Assembly: GCA_007117565.1 (NCBI GenBank)
Contig: SKGG01000010.1
Location: 1-8,557 of the forward strand
DNA: 8,557 nucleotides
Reading direction: 5' to 3'
Source of the DNA: Candidatus Izemoplasma sp.
GTDB lineage: Bacteria > Bacillota_I > Bacilli_A > Izemoplasmatales > Izemoplasmataceae
The position numbers and the translations under genes are program-made. Positions within the stretch are counted from its first letter, which is position 1. Every line of letters begins with the position of its first letter. The notes beneath the pieces are model-generated. The model was not told the origin of the DNA and did no database searches. It saw only the letters and a program-made list of their open reading frames with translations. Below, piece after piece: positions 1 through 6,443 of the stretch.

Positions 1-567
1 CATCATCGATTGATAAGCTTCATGAATATCGTTTAAGGTAATATCATCTAAGTAAGTCACATCGCCATAAGCCGAGATGTGATCAGGGTGCCCATCAAGC
101 ATATGATCCCAAAAGAGCTTACTCGCATACCGTGCTTTAGACGCATAAATGCTATCAAAGTAATCTTTGACAAACTGTTTTTCCTGTGCCAACGTGTTTT
201 CATCAAAAAGAGGCTGATGCAACACGTGATGAACAAACGTCATCACATCATGATAATACTGATCATCTTGTAAGTAATGTGGATGAGCGAAGCGTACGCT
301 TTGCGTTAAGACATGAGCCTCACCCATCACACTTTGAGTGTGGCTTAAGTGTAAATCATAAAGTTTTTCCGTGTGCTGACTCATTTTCCGGCGCGAAGGA
401 TATCGGGACGTTTTAGCTTTCAACATTTGAAACATGAGCGAACGAACGGTGGCATCACGGGCATTTAAAGGTGCAAAAAAGCGCAGTTGAAACTGCACTG
501 TTTTGAATTTATTGAGCGATAAATGACTGAGACGGATGCCGTCTTTGTAAAGCCGGTTAATTTGCAT
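1..567 (-). CDS. ymfF: YmfF-like M16 peptidase family protein, 3' part missing (window edge)
   Basis: The minus-strand frame is open from an ATG at 567 to the window edge (189 codons, no stop). The product starts MQINRLYKDGIRLSHL. The segment NKFKTVQFQLRFFAPL (residues 19-34) and the following TVRSLMFQMLKAKTSRYPS (40-58) resemble the N-terminal domain of Bacillus YmfF (also written YfmF), the M16-family partner of YmfH that has been linked to EF-P 5-aminopentanol modification. The M16 zinc motif HxxEH is absent from the visible part, as expected for the non-catalytic partner. The start is well bounded: an in-frame TAA lies at 571-573, two codons upstream. The gene overlaps the end of deoD by 11 bp, which suggests coupled translation; the only upstream purine run (AAAGG) is too distant to be a good ribosome binding site. 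YmfH would be expected next, beyond the edge. The assignment rests on remembered similarity to this divergent family. Confidence 0.72.
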   Translation of the reverse strand, partial: MQINRLYKDGIRLSHLSLNKFKTVQFQLRFFAPLNARDATVRSLMFQMLKAKTSRYPSRRKMSQHTEKLYDLHLSHTQSVMGEAHVLTQSVRFAHPHYLQDDQYYHDVMTFVHHVLHQPLFDENTLAQEKQFVKDYFDSIYASKARYASKLFWDHMLDGHPDHISAYGDVTYLDDITLNDIHEAYQSMM

Positions 568-1279
568 AGTTTAGCGCTGCCTTTAAAGCAACCTCCATCA
601 TTTTGGTAAACGCCACTTGACGTTCACTGGCTTCCGTTGCTTCATGGGTTACAAGTGAATCGGAGACGGTGAGCACACAAGCGGCTTTTTTACCGAGAAT
701 CGCGGCGTTATGAAAGAGTGCAAAACTTTCCATCTCGACGGCGATTGACCCTGTCTCTTGATTGATTTGCTTGTACACATCAAAGTGTTCACGATAAAAC
801 ACATCACTCGAATGAATAGTGCCTTGTTTTAAGGGAATCTGAAGCGATTGTGCCGCTTCAACAAGCGCTTGGTTCAACCCTTGATCTGGATAAGTATAAG
901 GTTTATCATAGTTGCCATCTTGTGTTTTAGCGTAACTTGATTCACTCCAAGCCGCGTCCGCAAGTAAGACATCATAGAGGGCCAAGCTGCCGTCATAGGC
1001 GCCACAAGAACCCACACGAATGATTGCCTCTACATCGTAAAACTTAAACAACTCATAAGAGTAAATCCCAATACTCGGCATGCCCATACCGCTGCCCATA
1101 ACACTGATTTTTTTACCCTGATAAGTTCCCGTAAAACCAAACATGTTTCTAACCGTATTAAATCGGGTCACATTTTCTAAATACGTCTTAGCAATAAACT
1201 CTGCACGTAACGGATCACCAGGCATTAAAACAATGTTCGCAATATCGCCTTTTTTTGCTTCAATATGAGGGGTAGACAT
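557..1279 (-). CDS. deoD: Purine-nucleoside phosphorylase, DeoD type
   Basis: Cytosolic enzyme that phosphorolyses purine ribo- and deoxyribonucleosides to the free base and (deoxy)ribose-1-phosphate. The 240-residue product is the normal length for the hexameric DeoD (PNP class I) family. Visible signatures are H5 near the N-terminus, the phosphate loop MPGDPLRA (19-26, with G21 and R25), R44, RVGSCGA (88-94, R88), the ribose-binding VEMES (181-185), and SD at 206-207 followed by R220; D207 matches the catalytic aspartate of the E. coli enzyme. The ATG at 1279 is preceded by GAGG at 1287-1290 with 7-nt spacing. It lies 20 nt after deoC and overlaps the next gene by 11 bp. With DeoC it forms part of the deoxynucleoside salvage/catabolism route; the phosphopentomutase DeoB that links them is not in the window. 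Confidence 0.97.
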   Translation of the reverse strand: MSTPHIEAKKGDIANIVLMPGDPLRAEFIAKTYLENVTRFNTVRNMFGFTGTYQGKKISVMGSGMGMPSIGIYSYELFKFYDVEAIIRVGSCGAYDGSLALYDVLLADAAWSESSYAKTQDGNYDKPYTYPDQGLNQALVEAAQSLQIPLKQGTIHSSDVFYREHFDVYKQINQETGSIAVEMESFALFHNAAILGKKAACVLTVSDSLVTHEATEASERQVAFTKMMEVALKAALNYAN

Positions 1280-1299
1280 AATGATTCCTCGCTTTCTTT

Positions 1300-1953
1300 T
1301 TAATAGGATTCTTTTGCTTCTTGACCTTGAATGATGGTCACACCATTGCTGGTCCCAATGCGTGTGGCACCCGCGGCGACCATCGCTTCAACATCCGCGA
1401 GCGTTCTAACTCCACCACTGGCTTTGACCCCTTTACCATTGGCCGCTGCAGCCATTAACTTAACGGCTTCTACCGTCGCACCCGCAGGACCAAACCCGGT
1501 CGATGTTTTAACGAAATCAGCCCCTGCTTCAAACGCTTTTTCACTAGCTCTTGAAATGGTTTTAGGGTCTAAATAACAGGTTTCTAAAATGACTTTTAAC
1601 ACGTGGGATTGACACGTCTCTTTGAGCGCTTTAACTTCTTGCGCAAATTTATCATATTCACCCGCAAGTAACCAACCGATGTTAGCGACCATATCAATTT
1701 CATCAGCGCCTTTTTTTAACGCATCCAGCGTTTCATAAACTTTTGTCTCAGTGGTGTTTGCACCGAGTGGAAAACCGATGACAGTGCACGTTAAGACATC
1801 TGATTTTTTGAGACTTTCGGCGACGTAAGATACCCAAGTGGGTTGCACGCAAACACTCTTAAAATCAAATTCAATGGCTTCTTCCAGAAGTTTATCGATG
1901 TCTTCTTTCGTGCCTGTTGCTTTTAAAAACGTGTGGTCAATCAGTTTGTTCAT
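1300..1953 (-). CDS. deoC: Deoxyribose-phosphate aldolase
   Basis: Class I aldolase of the cytosol that reversibly cleaves 2-deoxyribose-5-phosphate to acetaldehyde and glyceraldehyde-3-phosphate. At 217 residues it is typical of the short Bacillota DeoC. The Schiff-base lysine is K149 in FVKTSTGFG (147-155). The second active-site lysine is K177 in KASGGVR (177-183), and the proton-relay aspartate is D87 in DEIDMVAN (84-91). The N-terminal IDHTFLKA (5-12) is also characteristic. The ATG at 1953 has the textbook GGAGG at 1961-1965 with 7-nt spacing. The start overlaps the end of the upstream YczE-like gene by 17 bp, so the gene is at least physically tied to that membrane-protein pair. deoD follows after 20 nt. 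A possible extended -10 element lies just upstream and could give this pair its own promoter. Confidence 0.97.
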   Translation of the reverse strand: MNKLIDHTFLKATGTKEDIDKLLEEAIEFDFKSVCVQPTWVSYVAESLKKSDVLTCTVIGFPLGANTTETKVYETLDALKKGADEIDMVANIGWLLAGEYDKFAQEVKALKETCQSHVLKVILETCYLDPKTISRASEKAFEAGADFVKTSTGFGPAGATVEAVKLMAAAANGKGVKASGGVRTLADVEAMVAAGATRIGTSNGVTIIQGQEAKESY

Positions 1954-2587
1954 GGTGTAACCTCCGTAATCGTTTGTTATAAAATTGTACCAAAGGCCCT
2001 GAGGCCATCACATAGACAATGGTGCCATACGATAACGACCCAATGTCGTTAAAAAAGAGTCCGTTAATGATTAAAGTCGCGATGACTGGAAAAATCTCAA
2101 TAGACATTCTTGAAAGCGCCATTTTAGTGGTATTAAATAGTTCCATAATGAGTAACATGACTTCCTCAAACACACCAGCAGGAAAGCGTGTTTGCATCAA
2201 CATCGCACCCCCTAAAGGAATGGTGAGAATGCCGCTTAGAAACGTCAGCGCTTGAGCAAAAAAGGTTTGTGGTGCGTAATTGACTAAAATCACCAAATCA
2301 AACAAGTCAATCAGTGCGCCAACAAAGAAAATCGGAAAAAAGATAAACCCATAAACCCAACTTCTTCTGATGAGCATCACTAAAAATGTCAAAATGAATA
2401 ATATGACAATCGCAGACATACCAATAGTCAGCGGTGATATGCGAGCCACACTAACAAATAAACTGTCCCAAGGGCCCACACCTAACGTGCTTTTAATGAG
2501 CATGACCACACCAAACGCAATGCTTAACGCGCCACTCCCATAGTATATAACATCTTTTACAATCGTTCTAGATTTTTTCATAAGCAT
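1937..2587 (-). CDS. YczE-like integral membrane protein, second of a tandem pair
   Basis: Predicted polytopic membrane protein of the YczE group (related to the wider YczE/YyaS/YitT set), about 216 residues with roughly five hydrophobic segments (about 12-32, 56-74, 78-101, 112-132 and 162-200). The group hallmark LGVGPWDSL is at 35-43, after the first helix. Other shared features are RRSW (74-77), IDLFDL (93-98) and RFPAGVFEEVMLL (134-146). No enzymatic or transport function is established for the family; YczE was reported to affect lipopeptide production in Bacillus. Start choice is uncertain: a TTG at 2590 and ATGs at 2587 and 2581 are in frame. I chose 2587, which has a weak GGGA about 10 nt upstream; 2581 is nearly as plausible. 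It overlaps the upstream paralogue by 20 bp and deoC by 17 bp, so coupled translation is likely. Confidence 0.85.
   Translation of the reverse strand: MLMKKSRTIVKDVIYYGSGALSIAFGVVMLIKSTLGVGPWDSLFVSVARISPLTIGMSAIVILFILTFLVMLIRRSWVYGFIFFPIFFVGALIDLFDLVILVNYAPQTFFAQALTFLSGILTIPLGGAMLMQTRFPAGVFEEVMLLIMELFNTTKMALSRMSIEIFPVIATLIINGLFFNDIGSLSYGTIVYVMASGPLVQFYNKRLRRLHHEQTD
1961..1965 (-). promoter_or_regulatory. Strong ribosome binding site of deoC
   Basis: GGAGG lies 7 nt before the deoC ATG at 1953, inside the last codons of the upstream membrane-protein gene. It fixes the deoC start. It is the best Shine-Dalgarno sequence in the ileS-to-ymfF block, which suggests deoC can be translated independently of the gene it overlaps. 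Confidence 0.85.
1984..1992 (-). promoter_or_regulatory. Possible internal extended -10 promoter for deoC-deoD
   Basis: On the minus strand TGGTACAAT reads as an extended -10 element (TGn followed by TACAAT, five of six matches to TATAAT). Transcription would start near 1977, about 24 nt before the deoC ATG, leaving the GGAGG intact. No convincing -35 hexamer is found 16-18 nt upstream. It lies inside the preceding coding sequence, so chance occurrence is quite possible. Confidence 0.25.
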
Positions 2588-3239
2588 CAAACCATCGTCC
2601 CATCGTCTTTAGTTGTAGTGCTAACACGGGTGGTAAAATCATCGCTAAGATGACGCTCCCCACATTGACAGCGCCTAAACCAAAGCCGCCGATGATTCCT
2701 AACAATACCGCCAACGCAATCGCAAAAAATTCAACGCCTAGACGAATCACAAACACGTTATTGCTACGGAAAAGACTCATTAAGAGTAACATCACTTCAT
2801 CAAATATCGCGGCGGGAAAACGAGTTAAGATGACCAACACTAAGCCAAAAATTAAAACACTCACACCAAGTACATAAAAGACAAAACGAAGACTCCATAG
2901 TTCGGGATAATAATCACGAAAGACTAAAAGATCCCAAAAGTCAATAAACAAAGAAATTGTGAATATTGGTATTCCAATCAACAAATACCGCCATGACCTG
3001 CGACCTATTAGGACCAACAACAACAGCGTGCTTTGAATGATAAAGGAACTCATGCCCAACGTCATCGTGCCCTCACCGAGCCACTGATTGACAAAGGTCG
3101 CTAAATTATACGTGACCGTATCCCAAGCACCCGCGCCCAGCCGAGAACGAAACAACATATTAACACCAAGACCCACCATAAATAAGCCTAACAGGTATTG
3201 GAGACTTCGTTCAAAGGGGCTGCGGCGAAAATTAGTCAT
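2568..3239 (-). CDS. YczE-like integral membrane protein, first of a tandem pair
   Basis: Predicted polytopic membrane protein of 223 residues, paralogous to the next gene. It shares the same landmarks in the same order: LGAGAWDTV (34-42) after the first helix, RRSW (80-83), IDFWDL (99-104), RFPAAIFDEVMLLLM (140-154) and a hydrophobic, glycine-rich C-terminal third (171-208). In the first motif the usual proline before WD is alanine here. The ATG at 3239 overlaps the ileS stop by 8 bp and has GAGG at 3249-3252 with 9-nt spacing. The frame stays open further upstream to 3308, but that extension lies wholly inside ileS, and the family motif spacing fits the shorter form. Function is unknown; a membrane role in transport or secretion is only a guess. 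Its place directly behind ileS puts it under the T-box leader. Confidence 0.86.
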   Translation of the reverse strand: MTNFRRSPFERSLQYLLGLFMVGLGVNMLFRSRLGAGAWDTVTYNLATFVNQWLGEGTMTLGMSSFIIQSTLLLLVLIGRRSWRYLLIGIPIFTISLFIDFWDLLVFRDYYPELWSLRFVFYVLGVSVLIFGLVLVILTRFPAAIFDEVMLLLMSLFRSNNVFVIRLGVEFFAIALAVLLGIIGGFGLGAVNVGSVILAMILPPVLALQLKTMGRWFDAYEKI

Positions 3240-5928
3240 GCAACACAGCCTCACAACGGGCACATAACCCTTCAGCGTTTGTCTCACCCACATGCCAACA
3301 ACGATCACAAGTGGTGCCTTCTTTTAACGTGACTGTGATGTCCGTTGTGTCTGAAGAAATGAGTTTAACACTGGAAACAATAAAGATTTTTTCTAAGCGA
3401 TCAAACCCTTTTAAGAGAGTTTGATCTTCATCATTCACATAAAGATCTAGGTGTGCTTGCAAGCTTTTACCAATGATCTTCTCATTCCGTGCTTCTTCTA
3501 ACGCTTTTAAGACGCGATCACGGAAGACCAACAAACGTTTAAAACGGTCACTTAAAGCCGCATCTTTGGCATACATCGTTGAAGGCATGTTTTCCAAATA
3601 AACACTTTCTTCCGCTTTATGGTTCATCGCTTGATAAACCTCTTCCATAGTATGTGGCATGATTGGTGTTAATAAACGTGTTAACGCTTCAAGCGATTGA
3701 TAGATGACAGTTTGGACGCCGCGACGAATTGGGTCGTTGGCGCGTTCGATGTACAGTGGGTCTTTCGCATAATCGAGATAAAACGCACTTAAATCACGGG
3801 TCACAAACGTCACGATGACTCTTGATACTTCATCGTAAGCGTACGCGTCATACGCTTTATTCGCGACCTCAATGACACGGTCTAGTTCTAAAAGCATAAA
3901 CTGATCAATCGGTGCCAATGCTTCGTATTTGAGTGCGTCTTTCGACGGATCAAAATCAAAGACACTGCCCAACATAAATTTCTTGGTGTTACGGATTTTA
4001 CGGTAGCTCTCACTAACTTGTTTCATCATTTCAGGTGAGATACGTACATCCGCTTGATAATCAACACTGGCCACCCAAAGGCGTAAAATGTCAGCGCCTA
4101 GCTCATTCATAACCTTGATGGGATCGACCACATTGCCTTTTGATTTAGACATTTTATGACCCTCGCCATCAAGCACGAAACCATGGGTTAAACAAGTTTT
4201 ATAAGGCGAAGCATCACGGTAGGCAATCCCCGTTGATAATGAACTATTAAACCAACCACGATATTGGTCTGAGCCTTCAACATAGACATCCGCAGGATAG
4301 CCTAAGCCATAATCAGTCATGCCACCTTTGTGACTGGTGCCTGAATCAAACCAGACATCTAGGATGTCGGTTTCTTTTTTAAAGGCACTGTTAGGACTTT
4401 TCGAGCTTTGATATCCTTCAGGCAACAACGCCTTAGCGTCCCATTCAAACCAAATGTTAGAACCGTGTTGCTTGAAGAGTTTCGCGACATGGCGAATGAC
4501 ATCGCCCTCTAAAATAGGGTCGCCGTTTTCTTCATAAAATACCGGAATAGGCACGCCCCAAGTACGTTGTCTTGAAATACACCAAGACACACGGTCTTTG
4601 ACCATGTTTTCCATCCGCGTTTTACCCCAGCGAGGGACCCAGTTGACCTCATCGATGGCTTGCATCATTTTGGGTTTGAGCGACTCAATCGACGCAAACC
4701 ACTGATCGGTCGCGCGGAAAATCACGGGTTGATGTGTTCGCCAATCGTGCGGGTACGCATGATTGACCCATACCATCGTGAGTAAATCCCCTTGAGCGTC
4801 TAAATCTTTGACGACGGCTTTCGAACAGTCATCCACGGTTAACCCTTCGTATTGAAGGGCTTCAGCGGTCATGACGCCACGGCCATCAACTGGACATAAA
4901 ACGTCAAGCCCGTTGGCTTGGCCGATGATAAAGTCGTCTTCCCCATGACCTGGGGCAATGTGGACAAGACCTGTCCCCGTTTCGGTGGTGACGTGATGGC
5001 CAGCCAAAACAATGCCTTGACGGTCATATAAGACGTGTTGATAAGGCACGTTTAAAAGCGCCTCACCTAAGACGGTTTGCTCAATGGGGAGCGATGTTTT
5101 TAAGACGCTTTCGAGTTCTTCATGCAGTGCTTTGGCAAAGACCACTGCACGTCCTTCATGACGGGCTAAGACATACTCGATTGCAGGGTCAACTGCGATC
5201 GCTAAGTTTGCTGGTAACGTCCAAGGGGTGGTCGTCCAAATCATTAAATGATAGGGCTCGCTAAACGGGCGCGCTTCAAGGGCTTTAAAGGTCACATAAA
5301 CAGAAGGCGATTTTTTAGGTGCGTATTCAATTTCTGCTTCCGCTAAAGCCGTTTCTGAAGAAGGCGACCAAAAGACTGGCTTTAACCCTTTAAAGATGAG
5401 ACCTTGGTCCACCATTGACGCAAACACTTCAAGTTGACTGCCTTCATACTCTTTGTTCAGCGTTAAATAAGGCGATTCCCATTCTCCTAGAATGCCTAGC
5501 CGTTTAAATTGACCTTTTTGGCGTTCAATTTGGTCGTGGGCATACGCCTCACATGCGGCACGAAACTCACTGACACTGAGTTTACGGCGATCAACCTTGC
5601 CACTTTTAGTCAACGCCGATTCAATCGGTAAACCGTGAGTGTCCCACCCTGGAACATAACGCGTATATAAGCCTCGCATGCTTTTATCACGGATAATCAT
5701 GTCTTTCAGTATTTTGTTTAACGCATGGCCAATATGAATGTCCCCATTCGCATAAGGTGGGCCGTCAGGCAACACAAAATGGGTGTTTTCTTTATTTTTT
5801 TCTAACCGTTTTTGATACAAATTGATATCGTGCCAAAACGCTTGTCTAAGCGGTTCGTTTTTTCCTAAGTTCCCCCGCATGGGAAAATCGGTCTTAGGCA
5901 TTAATAACGTGTCTTTGTAATTGTTCAT
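3232..5928 (-). CDS. ileS: Isoleucine--tRNA ligase
   Basis: Class I aminoacyl-tRNA synthetase that charges tRNA-Ile. The product is 898 residues, slightly shorter than the roughly 920 of the B. subtilis enzyme, and starts MNNYKDTLLMPKTDFPMRGN. The HIGH motif is at 65-68 within GPPYANGDIHIGH, and KMSKS is at 592-596. The editing (CP1) domain shows WTTTPWTLPAN (231-241) and GTGLVHIAPGHGEDD (318-332), where D332 matches the proofreading aspartate of E. coli. A C-terminal zinc finger has C874, C877, C889 and C892. The HIGH region and zinc finger indicate the ordinary bacterial type (IleS1), not the mupirocin-resistant type 2. A TTG at 5946 is in frame, but the ATG at 5928 has the ribosome binding site and matches homologue N-termini. 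The gene is preceded by its own promoter and T-box leader, and its stop overlaps the next gene by 8 bp. Confidence 0.98.
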   Translation of the reverse strand: MNNYKDTLLMPKTDFPMRGNLGKNEPLRQAFWHDINLYQKRLEKNKENTHFVLPDGPPYANGDIHIGHALNKILKDMIIRDKSMRGLYTRYVPGWDTHGLPIESALTKSGKVDRRKLSVSEFRAACEAYAHDQIERQKGQFKRLGILGEWESPYLTLNKEYEGSQLEVFASMVDQGLIFKGLKPVFWSPSSETALAEAEIEYAPKKSPSVYVTFKALEARPFSEPYHLMIWTTTPWTLPANLAIAVDPAIEYVLARHEGRAVVFAKALHEELESVLKTSLPIEQTVLGEALLNVPYQHVLYDRQGIVLAGHHVTTETGTGLVHIAPGHGEDDFIIGQANGLDVLCPVDGRGVMTAEALQYEGLTVDDCSKAVVKDLDAQGDLLTMVWVNHAYPHDWRTHQPVIFRATDQWFASIESLKPKMMQAIDEVNWVPRWGKTRMENMVKDRVSWCISRQRTWGVPIPVFYEENGDPILEGDVIRHVAKLFKQHGSNIWFEWDAKALLPEGYQSSKSPNSAFKKETDILDVWFDSGTSHKGGMTDYGLGYPADVYVEGSDQYRGWFNSSLSTGIAYRDASPYKTCLTHGFVLDGEGHKMSKSKGNVVDPIKVMNELGADILRLWVASVDYQADVRISPEMMKQVSESYRKIRNTKKFMLGSVFDFDPSKDALKYEALAPIDQFMLLELDRVIEVANKAYDAYAYDEVSRVIVTFVTRDLSAFYLDYAKDPLYIERANDPIRRGVQTVIYQSLEALTRLLTPIMPHTMEEVYQAMNHKAEESVYLENMPSTMYAKDAALSDRFKRLLVFRDRVLKALEEARNEKIIGKSLQAHLDLYVNDEDQTLLKGFDRLEKIFIVSSVKLISSDTTDITVTLKEGTTCDRCWHVGETNAEGLCARCEAVLHD

Positions 5929-5935
5929 AAGGTCA

Positions 5936-5943
5936 CTTCCTTT
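5936..5943 (-). promoter_or_regulatory. Ribosome binding site that sets the ileS start
   Basis: AAAGGAAG lies 7 nt upstream of the ATG at 5928 and directly after the T-run of the T-box terminator. It overlaps the alternative TTG codon region (5944-5946), so that TTG cannot be the start and the ATG is used. Confidence 0.85.
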
Positions 5944-5948
5944 CAAAT

Positions 5949-5972
5949 AAAAAACGCCCTTAAAAAAGGACG
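5949..5972 (-). terminator. Intrinsic terminator of the ileS T-box leader
   Basis: On the minus strand CGTCCTT (5966-5972) pairs with AAGGGCG (5955-5961) around a four-base T loop, giving a 7-bp stem with one G-U pair, followed by six T residues (5949-5954). The 5' arm is shared with the antiterminator: CCTTT can instead pair with AAAGG just before the T-box sequence. It is also the only terminator between the ftsZ cluster and ileS, so it may catch read-through from that cluster. Confidence 0.92.
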
Positions 5973-6145
5973 AAGTTCTCGCGGTACCACCTTTATTCTA
6001 GTTTCCTAGCACTCAACTCGTTAACGCCGAGATACGGAGTTTCCTCATCTTGACAGTGATATTGTCTATGTTTACGCCAAGTTTGCACCATCCACTTGGT
6101 CTCTAGTTTTCGCTGACATAAACAACGTGTCTGTCGCATCGATTC
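5949..6145 (-). promoter_or_regulatory. T-box riboswitch leader, isoleucine specific
   Basis: Untranslated leader that senses uncharged tRNA-Ile and lets transcription continue into ileS. The T-box sequence AAGGTGGTACCGCG is at 5980-5993; its UGGU bulge pairs with an ACCA acceptor end, which fits the A discriminator of tRNA-Ile. Stem I is visible as GACAG (6131-6135) with CTGTC (6052-6056). Above it is a specifier loop containing AUC (6058-6060) followed by A, then TTGTTTATG (6117-6125) with CATAGACAA (6062-6070), and a distal CCAAGT/ACTTGG stem (6094-6099 with 6077-6082) with an 11-nt loop. A GAAA-capped CTAG/CTAG hairpin (5998-6009) fits stem III. A central hairpin of GAG and CTC around GAAA, plus CTCG/CGAG (6028-6031 with 6017-6020), may form stem II elements. 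Antiterminator and terminator are mutually exclusive. Confidence 0.95.
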
Positions 6146-6150
6146 ATATT

Positions 6151-6179
6151 ATTATAGACAACTTACGTTGCTTTTTCAA
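6151..6179 (-). promoter_or_regulatory. Sigma-A type promoter of the ileS operon
   Basis: The minus strand has TTGAAA (6174-6179), an exactly 17-nt spacer, and a perfect TATAAT (6151-6156). Transcription would begin near 6144-6145, about 10 nt before T-box stem I, which is the expected layout. The -35 hexamer contains the TGA stop codon of yggT (6176-6178), so there is no spacer between the two transcription units. Confidence 0.88.
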
Positions 6180-6439
6180 CCGATAAACGATTGAACGAGT
6201 TGACCAAACGCTTGCAGGCCGAAACTATAGAGTAAGAAGCCCACAATCGGTGTGAAATCCATCTGTCCAAAGACCAAAACCCCACGAAAGATTCGAAGGT
6301 AGGGATTGGTGATTAAAAACAGATAGTAATAAAGCTTAGATTCCCTTGCCTGTGGGAACCATGTGAGTAGGATGAATAAAATCATGGCATAAAAATATCC
6401 CGTTAGTAGATAATATAAGCCAAGCAATAACCATGCCAT
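6176..6439 (-). CDS. ylmG: YggT (YlmG) family membrane protein
   Basis: Small integral membrane protein of 87 residues, the normal size for a single YGGT domain. Two hydrophobic segments are visible, about 3-26 and 61-83, joined by a loop with the family landmarks LTWFPQ (25-30), NPYLRIFR (45-52) and DFTPIVGFLL (61-70). The precise function is unknown. Homologues sit next to sepF in many Gram-positive bacteria, cyanobacteria and chloroplast lineages and have been tied to division or nucleoid distribution. The ATG at 6439 has AAGGA at 6448-6452 with 8-nt spacing, inside the end of sepF; the gap to sepF is 4 nt. It is the last gene of the division cluster. The Bacillus order would continue with ylmH and divIVA, but here the ileS promoter follows at once, overlapping the stop codon. 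Confidence 0.92.
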   Translation of the reverse strand: MAWLLLGLYYLLTGYFYAMILFILLTWFPQARESKLYYYLFLITNPYLRIFRGVLVFGQMDFTPIVGFLLYSFGLQAFGQLVQSFIG

Positions 6440-6443
6440 TGTA

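Noticed and set aside
79..416. Two plus-strand open frames at the left edge
   Set aside because: Both are antisense to the YmfF-like reading frame, which is open across the whole 567 bases and carries family-like motifs; the plus-strand products have no such support.
1965..1978. Possible catabolite-repression (cre-like) site before deoC
   Set aside because: Only about seven of eleven constrained positions match the cre consensus and the outer bases of the palindrome are wrong, so it is not supported as a CcpA site.
1993..2006. GGCC...GGCC inverted repeat before deoC as a terminator
   Set aside because: The stem is only 4 bp, has no adequate T-run directly after it, and lies in coding sequence of the second membrane protein.
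3240..3308. N-terminal extension of the first YczE-like protein to 3308
   Set aside because: It lies entirely inside ileS, would place a polar stretch before the first helix, and the ATG at 3239 has a usable GAGG site and the classic short overlap with the ileS stop.
5949..6145. Leader as an attenuator with a coding leader peptide
   Set aside because: No short frame with a ribosome binding site and Ile codon run is seen, while all T-box landmarks are present.
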